Position numbers and translations under genes: made by a program. DNA of 64,000 nucleotides, from the NCBI RefSeq assembly GCF_001640805.2, contig NC_066851.1:23610493-23674492 (forward strand), read 5' to 3'. Below, in pieces: positions 1-10,660 of the stretch. The first letter of the stretch is position 1. Each line of letters opens with the position of its first letter. Under the pieces are notes generated by a model. It made no database searches and was not told the origin of the DNA. It saw only the letters and a list, made by a program, of their open reading frames with translations. The stretch comes from Lates calcarifer (lineage: Eukaryota > Chordata > Actinopteri > Centropomidae).

Positions 1-236
1 GTTTTCATTGGTGAACAGCCACACAGCATTTCATCTGAAGGAATAAGATGAAGTCTATTAATGGTTGTTATCTTTTTTTAATTGATTCAGTTGGATGTAC
101 AGTAATTCATAGCATCGAGATAAGATCAGTATAATGTTAAATGTGCTGTATGGTTTGTGCTTTAGCAGCCTCTTGGAATCCTCTTTGTTCTTGCTGAACA
201 ATGTTTTTGTTTTTCTTTCTTCGTTTGTGTCTTCAG
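1..236 (+). other. akap6: akap6 intron, 3' part
   Basis: AT-rich non-coding sequence ending in a pyrimidine-rich acceptor (TTTTTCTTTCTTCG...CTTCAG, AG at 235-236). It is the 3' end of the intron before the large akap6 exon; the donor lies outside the window. Confidence 0.75.
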
Positions 237-3200
237 GTTCCTGGGAACTTTCTTGAACCAGGTCTAGTTGACCTCCGCCAAATCAGCTCAGCCCCAGTTG
301 GTCCGGTGGCTCCGGCACCAGATGACTCCTGGGAATGGGATGAAACGGATATGACAATCACCGAACCAGAGCCACAAGAAGTACCAGAACCCGACCTTAC
401 GCACAACCTCCCCACAGATGCACATCTGCCTTCGGACGGCGTTGTGTCCAACGGGAATCAACCAGACAGGGTTTGTCCTGAGAATATGTCCAATGTGATG
501 AGAGGATCATCATCAGAGGTCCAGCCCAGCGTGACCTCCCAAACTGCCCCCCCCAACAACAACAACATCTACCAGGTGTACAACCTCCATAATGTGGAAT
601 TATACAGACAGCCTCAGTTTCCTCACAACTCTCCTCTGCACAAAACCAAATCAGCAAAACGAAAACAACAGCTCCTGCTGAAGAGCCTGAGCAAGGACTC
701 CTCGTTCTCCTCCATCGAATCCCTCCCAGACCTCCTGGGGGGTTTGATGTCAAACAGCCGCGGAGGAGATAGGATCATTGGATACCAGGACGGGGAGAGT
801 GAGAGGGAGGCTGGCAGAGGAAGCGGCCAGTCGGCGAACAGTCGTCGGTCAGAGTGCGAGAGCGGGATTGTTAGTGATACGGGAGACATGGAGACGACAG
901 CAAACTCTGAAATCCAGGGAGAGGAGGAGGATCGGGGGGAAGAGGAGGAAGAGGAGAAGGACAACCAGCAGAGGAAGAATGAAACTGATTTGGCTCTGCA
1001 CAAAGATGGCGTCACCAAGTACAACCAAAGAATGAAGACAGAGGATAGCAAGAAGGAGAAAGGATGGAGGAGGGATGAAAACAGAGGTGAGAACAGAAGA
1101 AACAGGGAGGAGGAGAAAAGGAGGAGACACAGGAGGGGAGGAGGGGAGGCGGTCGAGATCCTAATCAACGGCCGTGTTATCCTGACCCCCGCAGACTCTG
1201 ACTCTGACTTTGAGGCAGGGGACTCAGTGTAGGTCCCTCCAAGCCCATCATGTCCCACCATGACATCACAGAGTTCAAAGTTGAGCAGTTTAACGGTTTG
1301 GAGACTCCTGCTCTGAGCCGCCGGGCGTCGAGTCCAGTATTATCTCAGGGCTCCTCTCTGGAGTCTCTGCTGGCTCTGGGTGTGGAGTTATTCCCCTCCA
1401 AAGACCCGCTGCATCGTAGCGCCTCTTTGGAGAGCTGCCTCGCCCCGAGTCGCAACACTGAAGAGGAGACCGGGGGCAGCTTGGCCAACCTCGGGGTGCT
1501 GGACCTGGGGCAGAGCAGAGAGGTGGATGGAGGTGAACCAGGAAGCGTTGAAAATGTGGGAGAACCATCCTCTGGGGAGCTGAGCCGAAGAACCCTTGAT
1601 CTCCTCAAACGCCTGGAGAACATTCAGAGTCCTCTGGCGGCGAAGATGACCCGCAGTGTTTCTGACATGACGCTTCGGAGCAGCTCCCCGCAGCGGAGCC
1701 ACCTCCCCACCTCCCCTTCTCTTGGTGGTCGACACACACCCCTCTCTGGGATTTCAGGCTCTTCACGGAAAGGACCTCCATCCATGATCAACGAGAGCTC
1801 AGCAACAGCATCACTGACGGAGCTGAGCAGTACCGAGGACTCGTCTCTGGGGTCTGAAGATTTCGCCATGCTCAGAAATCAACGGCGCCTCTTCCTCGAT
1901 CCCACCATGGCAGCAAATGCCAACTCAGGCTCTTATAGGAAACGTGGCCACGGAAACAGCCGAGGAGGGCAAGGGATGGATGAAGCAGATGCCGCGAGTC
2001 TGAGCATGGTGGTGAACGTGTCTTGTACATCAGCATGTACAGATGAAGACGAGGACGACAGCGACCTCCTGTCCTCCTCCACGCTCACACTCACCGAGGA
2101 GGAGCTCGGCGTGCGGGACGGAGAGGATGAAGAGGAGGAGAGGCTGAGCGGCGCCTCCTCTGGTAACGAGGACGACGAAGATGACGATGAAGAAGAGATG
2201 GAGGGCTCTTACGTGCTGGGGCTGGAGTACATGAAGAGGGAGCTGCAGAGTTGGATCCGATCTCCTCGCACCTCCTCCTCCTCCTCCTCTAAAACTGAGG
2301 CAGGGCTCCGGGATGAGCTGCAGTGTGGAACCCACCTGTCCTCCACCTTCACCACCTCCTCTCAGAACAAGGAGCAGCACTGCTTCCTAAACCGCTCAGC
2401 TGCAAAATTAATAGAAAGCAACACTAACAGCAGCAACAACACAACAAAAAGAGACAAGAAAGAACAGGAGGAAGAGGAGGAGAACAGGAGGAACGCAACA
2501 AGAAGCTACATCAGCCAGTTTGTAGACGACGTGGAGAACGGGAATGTGGACCAGAGCTGTCTGAAAGGGAAAGACGAAGATGATGAGCTCCTCAGAGAGG
2601 AGTCCAGTGTGTTTACAAAGAAAGGAGAGTCAGTGAGAGAATCGTACGTGTTCACCAAAACAGGAGAGTCAGTTCGAGATGTCGCTGAATTGATCGTGAA
2701 AAAAGAATCAAACTCAACGAAGCAGCTTTCCTCCTCACCAACCTGTGAACTCCTCCCATTTACATCCAAACGTGCTTCCTCCTTGGTGGGACAGCTGCGT
2801 GGAGAGTTGCCCTGCCACAGCTCCTCCCTCCCCTCGCCTCCCTCCCTCTCGCCAGTTGAGGACTGCAGATCCCACGATGCCTTGCACAACGGCAGGGCAG
2901 CTGCTGGCGGGAGGAAGGCCATCACCATTCAGGAAAAGTTCAAGTTCTCATCTTTTGTGACAGAGGAGACGAGGAGGGAGGTCAGGGACAAAGAATCATC
3001 GCTGCCTCCCAAAAAACGACACAGCTCTCACTCATCCTGCTGCAACCACCTTCCCTCTCCCTCCTCCCTCCATCCACGCAGCATAGACGAAGGCAAGAAA
3101 GAGAACGTGCACGACTTTGTGATGGAGATTATTGACTTGACCTCACTGGCGCTGAAGAGCAAAGAGAATCAGCCTGAAGAGCCGAACCAGGCTGAGACCA

Positions 3201-3253
3201 GCGGGTCCAATCCAGACCAAGGCCCTGCATCACTAACACAGATCAAAGACAAG
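237..3253 (+). CDS. akap6: akap6 large 3'-proximal coding exon (A-kinase anchoring protein 6), frame interrupted near 1218-1230
   Basis: AKAP6/mAKAP is a large scaffold at the nuclear envelope of muscle and neurons that tethers PKA, phosphodiesterase and phosphatases. This exon supplies about 1000 C-terminal-half residues. It opens after the acceptor AG at 235-236 (V-P-G-N-F-L-E-P-G) and runs in one frame to a TAG at 1230-1232. It resumes in the -1 frame, which is open from 1214, and continues to the donor AAG|GTATAG at 3253/3254 (phase 0). Visible in order: a Ser/Glu-rich region, a basic/acidic low-complexity stretch (about 930-1150), Ser-rich phosphorylatable segments, an acidic run (about 2155-2205) followed by GSYVLGLEYMKRELQSWI, and near the end the amphipathic helix ENVHDFVMEIIDLTSLALKSK (3101-3163). 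That helix matches the RII-binding site of mammalian AKAP6 as I remember it. The exon ends SLTQIKDK, joining VLEHSHRP in the next exon as in human AKAP6. The frame break is treated separately. Family assignment is strong; the exact fish paralogue is not determined. Confidence 0.88.
1214..1232 (+). other. akap6: frame disruption inside akap6 exon
   Basis: The upstream frame ends DSDSDFEAGDSV-stop (TAG 1230-1232). The downstream akap6 frame is open only from 1214, because its preceding stop is TGA at 1211-1213. Only 19 bases are open in both frames, and both flanks are long (331 and about 670 codons). No intron fits here. A GGGG run at 1218-1221 is the obvious site for a lost base: one extra G would read EAGGLSVGPSKPIM and join the two frames. 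Assembly error, a true mutation in this individual, or a broken copy cannot be separated from sequence alone. Confidence 0.8.
3101..3163 (+). other. akap6: coding segment for the PKA RII-binding amphipathic helix of AKAP6
   Basis: The segment encodes V-H-D-F-V-M-E-I-I-D-L-T-S-L-A-L-K, with hydrophobic residues spaced as one face of an amphipathic helix (V, F/V, I/I, L, L/A/L). In mammalian mAKAP the corresponding C-terminal helix docks the RII dimer of PKA. It sits about 30 codons before the end of the large exon, as expected from the mammalian protein. Confidence 0.8.
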
Positions 3254-3857
3254 GTATAGTACGTCACAAAGGAAACAGGCAAATAGTTAGATTGTAAAAG
3301 CAAAAACCTAATTAAACAGACTTTAAACAGGTGAGTATGTTAATAATAAACTAATGCAATTACTGAATATATTTGGAGATGCAGCGTTTGAAGTTCTGTT
3401 TGACCTCATACATTCTGTACATTTTGAGGAAAAATTAATCCAAAAGTAGCAAAAGTTATCTCAGTTGATTTGTTCACTGAGTTGGAGTAATTCAATAAAT
3501 CGCATCACAGATCATAACTTTTAGAATGTAATGACTAATTTCTTCAGTATCTGTTGCAAGTGAAGTAATCTAAAAGCTAATCAGTTTTCAGTCTTCATTT
3601 TATTTCTGAAAAGAAAAAGAAATCAGGCAGAAAACTTTGCTCCTCCTGTAAAATGTGTCTGAGTGTAAAATATTAATATGCAAATCAAAACTGGATGGTT
3701 TGGTAATTATGTGTGGTGTGTTGAAATATAAATAATACACCAATATATAAATATACATTCAGAGATAAAACCATACAGGCCCTCTGGCCTGGCCCAGTTC
3801 AGATGAGAACAAACAAACAGGAACTCATCACAAACTTTCCTCTTCCTTTTCCTTCAG
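3254..3857 (+). other. akap6: akap6 phase-0 intron (604 bp)
   Basis: The donor is AAG|GTATAG at 3254 and the acceptor is TTCCTTTTCCTTCAG at 3857. The joined protein reads LTQIKDK|VLEHSHRP, a join I recognise from human AKAP6 (LTQIKEKVLEHSHRP). The interior is AT-rich, with no recognised element. Confidence 0.88.
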
Positions 3858-5174
3858 GTGCTCGAACACTCCCACCGGCCGCTCCACCTCCGTAAGGGAG
3901 ACTTCTACTCCTACCTGTCTCTCTCCTCCCATGACAGCGACTGTGGCGAGGTCAGTCAGTGCTCCGAGGACAAGAGCTCCACTCCGGCGCCCTACAGCAT
4001 CCCGTCTTACACCACGCCAACACAAGGCCTCCACAGCCCGAGCCCCGAGCTGTTCACAAGCACCAAACAGCAAATATCAACCTCCAACTCAGCCCAGTCC
4101 TCCAAACGCTCCTCTCCCGTCCTCGACTCCAGGAGCAACCTCTGTGCTCTTGATTTGAAGTCAGCTAACGGTGCTGCTAATGGTAGCCACACTGAAGAGC
4201 CCACAAGCCCCTCTCTGTCCCTGCCCCCGAGTCCCGACATCAGGGATGAGGAGACCCTGTTTGCGGCCTGCACAGAGGAGGTTTACCTGGGCCCACCTCT
4301 CTGCTACAGCATGATGCTCACCAGGAAACCACGGAGGTACCTGCTGAAGGAGAATCTGGAGGATTTGTCTTCACTGGACCCTGGCTACAAACTGAACACC
4401 GGTCTAACGTACTCGCCTTGTTCAGAACCAAGTGATAGGTGTCAATATTTGCCTCAAGAGGGGCCCAATTCCCAACCAGGTGACAGTAAGAGCCACTTGT
4501 CTCCCTCAGAGGAGTCTGTGTTGGATAGAAACCAGGACCACGTGTACTTTCAAGGGTCCAGTCCCTCAGTGACAACAGAGGAAACACAGAGCTGCTTCTC
4601 CTCTCTCCTGGAGCCTTGTTACAGCTCTTTTTCCACCTCCTCGCCCTCAACGACCATCTCTGCCTCCCTCCAGGGGCCCGACTCCAAACCAAAAGATGAA
4701 ACCCCTTCCTCTCCTCCTCCTGTGTCCTCCGGCGCCAAGGAAGAGAAGCGAGGTGAGGACCCGTACCTCCTCTGTGATGTCGCTGGAAGAGAAGTCGCGG
4801 TCGCTGTGAGTGTCAGTGCGCCGCAGGAGGAGAGGAGTCGTAATGAGGGGCCTCCTTATCTTAATCCCTGGGCGCGTGTCGCCCCGATAGACTCCTCCGC
4901 AGCCGAATGTTTGGCAGATACTAAAACGCTTGAATCCAATATGGGCGCCGTAATGACCAAGATAAGTGTCTGCAGCTCCGCTACAAATCCCTCAAAAGAG
5001 CCAGCCGCCACGCGTATTAATCCCAAAATTAACTGCTCGGCGATGAGAGAGGCAGATAGGGAGGAGGAGGAGAGGCGAGGAGAGGGGGATACTCGGCGGG
5101 TGAAGCAGGAGGAGAAGGGGAGAAGAGGGCGGAGCGGCTCGCAGCAGGACGCAAAGACAGTGGCTGCAAAGCAG
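3858..5174 (+). CDS. akap6: akap6 exon encoding the conserved C-terminal block
   Basis: 439 codons, phase 0 at both ends. The first 35 residues (VLEHSHRPLHLRKGDFYSY..., then LSLSSHDSDCGEV, then DKSSTP) are the most strongly conserved part of AKAP6 seen here. Further on, DEETLFAACTEEVYLGPPLC resembles the mammalian ...DIECFFEACVE... segment. The rest is Ser/Pro-rich and disordered, and the end is basic/acidic (READREEEERRGEGDTRR, then KQEEKGRRGRSGSQQ). The mammalian C-terminal region binds PP2A. The exon is closed by the good donor CAG|GTTAGT at 5174/5175, but the reading frame also continues through this donor to a stop at 5334-5336, so a longer terminal exon is possible. Confidence 0.82.
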
Positions 5175-5336
5175 GTTAGTGTTCCACATATTAGCCTGAT
5201 CTGCTATCTCAGGACATTATACAGGGCCTTGATACTGCACTTCACCTCTCTACTCCAGGTATTAGTCCCAGCCGAGCCCCTCAGTGGGTATGAATGTAAT
5301 GAGGCCGGTGTGCGTTTCTCTCATTTCCATTTCTGA
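5175..5336 (+). CDS. akap6: possible read-through C-terminus of akap6, or an 84-nt mini-intron plus short terminal exon
   Basis: If the donor at 5175 is not used, the frame continues for 53 codons to TGA at 5334-5336. Within it, 5175-5258 has a GT start and a pyrimidine-rich CTACTCCAG end. It is 84 nt long, a multiple of three, so both retention and removal keep the frame and end in VLVPAEPLSGYECNEAGVRF... I cannot decide between retention, the mini-intron, or splicing to a more distant exon; the extra residues match no AKAP6 tail I know. Confidence 0.35.
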   Translation, partial: VSVPHISLICYLRTLYRALILHFTSLLQVLVPAEPLSGYECNEAGVRFSHFHF

Positions 5337-5354
5337 GGCCGGACAGACGTGAGA

Positions 5355-5884
5355 GGTGCTGATATGTGTAACCTCCCCTCTCCTCCTCCTTATCCTCCCG
5401 CCCTCTCCCCTCCACTTCACACCCATACTCTCATCCTCTTCTTTTTCTCTCGTCTTATTTCCCCTCATTTTCTCATCTTCAGTTCTTTCTCCTGTTGTTT
5501 CTTTCCTCATCCTCCTCTCCTCTTTCCCATCTTCTGCTTTTATCATCCTCCCCTCCTCTCTCCCTATTCTCCTGTTTCTTCTTGCACTTTCACACCTTCT
5601 CTTTTTCCATCACCTCCTCAAGTCTCCTCCCTTCCTGTGTTTCTCTTCTTTTTCCCCTCACCTTTACTCTCCATCCCCCTCTTCTCCATTCTCTCTTCAC
5701 TTGTTCTCCTCGTCCCATCCTCCAATCTTCCTTTTCTTCCTGCAGGTTATCTTCCCTCTCTCTTCACTTCTCCACTTTACATTTCTTCCTTTATGTTCCC
5801 TCTCCTCTTTTCACGCCTCTTCTTCTTTCCCTCCCTCCCCCTCCATCCTCTCTCCCTCTGCCTCATCCCTCTCTCCTCCCTCAG
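5355..5884 (+). repeat. long pyrimidine-rich (CT) tract ending in an acceptor-like CAG
   Basis: About 530 bases are overwhelmingly C and T on the + strand, built of degenerate CCTCTT/TCCTCC units, ending TCTCTCCTCCCTCAG at 5884. Long open frames across it are artefacts of composition. It could act as an extended polypyrimidine tract for an exon starting at 5885, or simply be an old simple repeat. Confidence 0.75.
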
Positions 5885-5926
5885 GTGTTAATGGAAGGGG
5901 GATTTGCAGACTTCTCAGTTTTTTAG
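5885..5926 (+). CDS. akap6: candidate short terminal exon of akap6
   Basis: After the acceptor-like CTCCCTCAG, GTG TTA ATG GAA... reads V-L-M-E-G-G-F-A-D-F-S-V-F-stop in phase 0, compatible with the phase-0 donor at 5174. The only support is the splice signal and phase. It competes with 5259-5336 and 8048-8155. Confidence 0.2.
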   Translation: MLMEGGFADFSVF

Positions 5927-7700
5927 TTAAAAGGTTAAGGTCCACAGAACAACATCAGCATAATTACTATCAGTCAGATTTCATTAGGATTCATCAGCTA
6001 AGAGCTTTCCCTTCCCGCAGTGATCGTTCAATTCATTTCATCGCTGAATTAGCGTGTTTGTGCTCTTTTTAAGTTTTCTATTTCCTTATGCAAATGAGTT
6101 TGGCATTTTTTACCATCTCTGCAACCTTGCTACCGCCTCTGTTTATCAACTTTTACTCTCTTACAGAGGAACATGGCTCAGCTGAAGAGGTGCAGAGCAG
6201 CTTGTAGTTGTTTTTCACACAGTGCACGTTACTGTGGACTACATGTCCTTTGTGGTCTTTAAACTGCAAGGAATAAGACTTTTCCCACACCATAGCACAA
6301 AATCACATTCATTAATCTTCTGGCGCCCGATCAGAACAGTTACTCAGATTCTGGTTCTCCAAACTATCCACTAACAGACAGTGCAGTGTTTTCCACAAGG
6401 GCAAGAATATATCAACAAGACTTAAGGGTTCCCACTAGTGGCACCTGGGTGCAGCAGTATTCATCACATCCCACAGCAGTGAAGTGCTGGACAAACTGAA
6501 CAATTCTGATGACAAAGGGCTGCGTCACAACAGCACTGATAGCAGTGAAATTCAAACCTCAATCAGTTTTAGTAGAATTGCTGTAACAGGTGGATTAGCC
6601 CTTTAGCTTAGCTCACAAACTCAGTCTGAACACGTGAATTAACACCTTCAACCAACTAGAAACTGTCTCAAAGGTGCTGACGATTGAGGAAACGCAGGCA
6701 TTCAGTCCACAGCTATAATGTTAGCACTGTCACGCTAACCAGTTTCCTACAGCTGACCCTGCTCTGCTGGAATATAAAATACCTCTATAAGAGATAAGAC
6801 ACCTTTTTAGCATGAGATGAGACTGTATGGTACAAATACAGCTAGCCAACAAGCTAGCTAGTGCTCTAACTGGTAGTTAGCTGTTTGGTAGCAGAACAGC
6901 TACTGATTTGCTGCTGTTTCTTGTTTGTTTCCTTTCAAAACTCAGTTTCTTAACAGTGAAGCTAGAGAATCTTCTCAAACCAGGAAATCAAACACCAAGC
7001 ACTTTATTTTTATTCTAGCATGTAGCATTGTTGTGGTTATTGGTTGTTCTCAACAAGGTTTAGCTGGGTCTCTGCAGTAATTAGCTCGCTGTCTTCTCTC
7101 TCTGACAGGAAATCTGACTTAATGTTCCATATTAATTTCTGTGATTACATTTTTTGTGTTTTTAAAATTTTATGAGAAATTTGAGGTTTTATGTTTTTGA
7201 GATTTTTATCTTTTTGTACATCAGAGGATTAAGAGGTTTTAGACGACACTGTCAGCTCTCTCAAACTTGCAGCAGTGTTTCAGTCCCAGTGTGCAGTAGT
7301 TTCCTCATTGTCTTCTAAACTCATTAAAACAGCATCAAACAAAAGACTAGAAGAAGAAAAGGCGAAGATGGGGGTGGATGTGTGCCTACACATGTGCATC
7401 CACGCTGGAATGTATGTGTGCATGTAAGCGTGACTATATATGCACGTGTGTGTGTGTGTTTATGTATGTGTATGTGTGTGTGAATGTGTAACATTGGTAG
7501 ATGTATGGGGAGGGATAATAGCTACACAAGTCTTTACAAAGTGATTAGTCGTGAACCAATTAAGAGAGCGTGGTGGAGTGGGGGAGAGAATTGTTTTCGG
7601 CCTGATGCTCGTTGTTTTAATTTGCAACTTTTCATCAGTTTGGGCTCAAAGAAAGAACAAGCCGATTAGAAAACAAAGACAAACAACGTTTCAGCCTGAT
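5927..7700. other. non-coding region, 3' of or within the akap6 tail
   Basis: AT-rich unique-looking sequence with no credible exon. Around 6840-6890 there is a GCTAGC-rich stretch common in fish DNA, and 7441-7490 is an imperfect TG/TATG repeat. Nothing else is recognised. Confidence 0.5.
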
Positions 7701-8047
7701 AATGCCGTTTTGATTTATTCTTCTCTCCCTTCTCTTGTTTGTCTCTCGCCTTTACTCGCTCTCTCACCATCCATCGCCACCTCTCTCCCCCCTCTCTCTC
7801 TTTCTCACTGTTAGCTGCGAAAAGAATAAAGTGGGATATTGTTTTCTCTCTTCTCTGCTGTATCATGTGTTAGCTTTCATGTGACTAAACAAGTTTCTCT
7901 GCTGTTGACTCTTCTTCTTCTTCTCTCTCTCTTATTTGCAACCCTCTCTTTCTTTTGGTCTCTTTATCTTTCCATTTCTGTCCCAACCTTTTCTCGCTCT
8001 TTCTCTCACTATATTTTTTTTGCTCTCTCTCTCTCCCTCCCTCCCAG

Positions 8048-8155
8048 GTGAGCTCTCAGTCAGCTGTCAATCACTCCACCAGAGCAGCACAGGGGCGGAG
8101 CCAGGCCTCAGTGAGACACCCCACCTCAAGGACAGGGATGGTTAGAGTAAGTTAA
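8048..8155 (+). CDS. akap6: candidate additional or terminal exon of akap6
   Basis: A very strong acceptor (TTTTTTGCTCTCTCTC...CCTCCCTCCCAG, AG at 8046-8047) follows about 300 bases of pyrimidine-rich sequence. The open frame GTG AGC TCT CAG encodes V-S-S-Q-S-A-V-N-H-S-T-R-A-A-Q-G-R. At 8147 a consensus donor AGA|GTAAGT would make a 99-nt phase-0 cassette; if it is unused, the frame stops two codons later (TAA 8153-8155). Phase 0 fits the donor at 5174. The peptide is not recognised, so the assignment to akap6 rests on position, phase and splice-site quality. Confidence 0.4.
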   Translation: MSSQSAVNHSTRAAQGRSQASVRHPTSRTGMVRVS

Positions 8156-8369
8156 CCCTGCTGTTTTAGCGTTTTCAGTGTCACTTATCTGTCATCAGAG
8201 ACTTTTAGATTTATGTACTAGTGTCACTACCTGCCAAACCAATCACAGGTTTCACACATTTCATATTTGTTTCTGGATCTGAAAATGTACCTGCAACACT
8301 TGAATGTCACACTGCCATCTTTTTCTACTTGTATGGAAGCAGTGCTCAGTGCAGAGTTAGCCGCCAAAA

Positions 8370-8535
8370 ACAAGACGTCCACGTCCTCCAGCCCTCAGAT
8401 ATGACCTGTAGAAGCATGCTGGTTACTGCAGCGCTGTCATCATGATAACAGTAATAAACACACAGTTAACGCTGTTTGGTTTGGGTTAGAAAAAGATGGT
8501 GGTTTGTGTTACAGTAGGTCGTGAAGTGGCACGGT
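8370..8535. repeat. fragment of a dispersed fish repeat ('TTTGGTTTGGGTTAGAAAAAG' type)
   Basis: CATCATGATAACAGTAATAAACACAC followed by GTTTGGTTTGGGTTAGAAAAAGATGG resembles 34050-34170 (CATCATGGTTACAATAATAAACACAC ... GGTTTGGTTGGGTTTAGGCAC ... TTAGGAAAAGATCGCAG). The family is known to me as a common fish interspersed sequence; its class is not determined. Confidence 0.45.
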
Positions 8536-8640
8536 CTCCTTCAGACAAACCATGAATTCCTGAGCTTGACAGGTCGTTAAGGCTCGTTTTAGAAAACGTA
8601 TCAGCACTGTGATGAGAATTCAAAGCCAACTTCTAATAAA
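8453..8640 (+). terminator. akap6: candidate poly(A) signals downstream of akap6
   Basis: AATAAA hexamers occur at 8453-8458 and 8635-8640, and an earlier one at 7825-7830. They are suitably placed if 8048-8155 is terminal. AATAAA is frequent in AT-rich DNA, so this is only suggestive. Confidence 0.25.
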
Positions 8641-9330
8641 AAATGGAGTCCCTAACTCTCCTGACTGGAGAACATTTTCAGGAGAGTGAATGTGCACCGT
8701 GTGTTTTTGGCTGCTGGTTTGAAGTTGCTTGGCTCACACTCAGCGTAGCCCATGTTTTATATCCAGTGCAGAATAAACCTGTCAGGACAGGAGTTGATGT
8801 GCAGCAGTGGGAACTTTACACAAGTTAACATCTCCTCTTTTTGATGCCCACAGTAAAGTCAGCACCCACTCAAACATGGTCACATTAATAAGAGAAATGA
8901 AAATAAATAAATAAACCTGCAGTGAAATATAAAGTTACATTTAACCAACACGTGATCCTCTGTTCACTGCTTACACAACAAGAAGTTCAGCCTCTCCCTG
9001 GATGTGTGTTTTATGTTGTGATTCATTTAATGTAAAATTTTACACAAACATATAGAGACCACTTTGATCGTCGACCTCGACACTGATCTTTTCAGCTGCT
9101 CGAGTGTTTTTACATCCTTCATATGAGCTGTGGTACAACCAATTTGTTTCTAATGAAATACCTGGAATAGTCCAGTTCCCATGAATTATTGTGTATTTTA
9201 AAAACTGTGCATGGTTACAGTGTGTGATCCAGGCTGCACACAAGCAGTGAATGTATTCTGGTTTTCATTATCTTTTCTATTTTTAAAATCAAATCAAACC
9301 AGGAAGCTGCAGAACACGAACAAAGATCAT

Positions 9331-9613
9331 CACTGACACAATCTGTGTGTGTGTGAGTGTGTGTGTGTGATGTGGCCGCCCTATGGGCGCCTCCAGGGCT
9401 AAGCAAAACCTACTGCCCCCATACTCCAAACACACACAAACCAACACACACGCACCCCTGAGGGCAGGGCATAAAAGTCCAGGTAGAAGCTCTGACAGCC
9501 CAACAGCTGCAGGTTAGACAGACATGTTGTTCACACACACACCAGAGGACAAACCTGCATACACACTCATATGCAAAGAGACACACACATGAAAGTGCAA
9601 AATCAAGCTTAGT

Positions 9614-9644
<31 letters not shown>

Positions 9645-9894
9645 ACACATGTAAACCCACGACAAAGGACACACACACACACACACACACTGCACACACA
9701 TCATATCAGTGATGCGTACAGCTGGTCCTGACCCCCATGGCGTGCCCCAGTCTAGCCCACCTGTTCACACACACACACACACACACACACACTGTACACA
9801 CAGACACAGACACAGGTGCAATTAAAGCAATCGTGAATGCGGCTCATGATGTGCTCTGTGACCCAGACAGCAGAAGGTCTGCAGCAAAACACAC

Positions 9895-9931
<37 letters not shown>

Positions 9932-9960
9932 GAGTGAGTGTGTGTTGGTGTGTGTGTATG
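9331..9960. repeat. microsatellite cluster (TG)n, (CA)n, (GA)n
   Basis: TG runs at about 9341-9370, CA runs at about 9617-9645, 9671-9690 and 9766-9793, GA at 9898-9925, and a TGTG/TATG tail to 9970. Open frames here (poly-CV, poly-HT) are artefacts. Confidence 0.9.
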
Positions 9961-10510
9961 TGTGTATGTGTCTGTTCAGGTTTCATCACTGACTCATGTT
10001 TAGAAAGTTTCACAGAAAAGCCAAACAGAAAACGAAGCTGAATATCTGATACTCGCAGGAGGAAACTGGGTGTGAGCTCAGTGAAGAGGAGAGGAGGAGA
10101 AAAGACAGGAGATGACATATGCAACTGAAAATTCAACTGGATGTATGAAACCATAATAAATTATATTAATTAGATTAAATTGAATATTTGAACAAAGTGG
10201 AACAATAAAAGCAGAATAAAGTTGTAGAGACCAGGATGCACAAATACTTACACAAACAATTTGCAGAAATATCACAAGAAGAAGAGAACGAATCTCACAA
10301 TATATCCTGAATTATAAAACACATTTCAAACACAGGTGCATTCACACGGTTAAAGAAAAACATTAGAATCACATTAAAAATATTAAGCAATAAAGGCCAA
10401 AATAATAACATTAGGATACAATAAAATAACATTTAACAATAGATCAAATGTATTAAAGCACAAATAATGATTTTAAAAAGTTAAAGTACAGTTTCTTTGC
10501 AGTAATATAT

Positions 10511-10660
10511 TCAAGGAGGAGGAAATAGTGCATTTCTTGGGGACTATTTTCAGCAGCGGATTAATCCACATTTGTTGTGTGGGACTGAGTCAAAACAAAC
10601 TCAAACAAATAAAGGAACATGCCACCCAGAGCAGCAGTGATGTGTTTTTAATAGTTTTTG
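10511..10660 (+). repeat. dispersed repeat family GGACTATTTTC, copy 1
   Basis: The core GGGGACTATTTTCAGCAGCG continuing GATTAATCCACATTT lies at 10539-10573. It is preceded by AGGAGGAAATAGTGCATTT and followed by GGGACTGAGTCAAAA and CAGTGATGTGTTTTTAATAG. The same blocks recur at 20655, 41886 (reverse), 45971 (reverse) and 56230. The class is unknown and no coding capacity was seen. Confidence 0.75.

Noticed and set aside
1087..1194. 108-nt mini-intron (GAG|GTGAGA ... CCCCCGCAG) that might fix the akap6 frame
   Set aside because: Its length is a multiple of three, so removing it leaves the frame break unchanged; kept only as a possible alternative splice.
1205..1250. Programmed -1 ribosomal frameshift in akap6
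   Set aside because: No X-XXY-YYZ slippery heptamer, and no such event is known for this gene; a base lost at GGGG is simpler.
623..1261. 212-codon minus-strand frame opposite akap6
   Set aside because: Mirror of a Glu/Arg/Ser-rich coding exon (reads as Ser/Leu/Pro); no independent support.
5349..6072. Long open frames rich in Ser, Leu, Pro and Phe
   Set aside because: They are created by the CT-rich tract; composition is repetitive in all three frames.
9410..9699. Cys/Val-rich and His/Thr-rich frames, here and at many other CA/TG repeats
   Set aside because: Translations of dinucleotide repeats, present on both strands, with no coding context.
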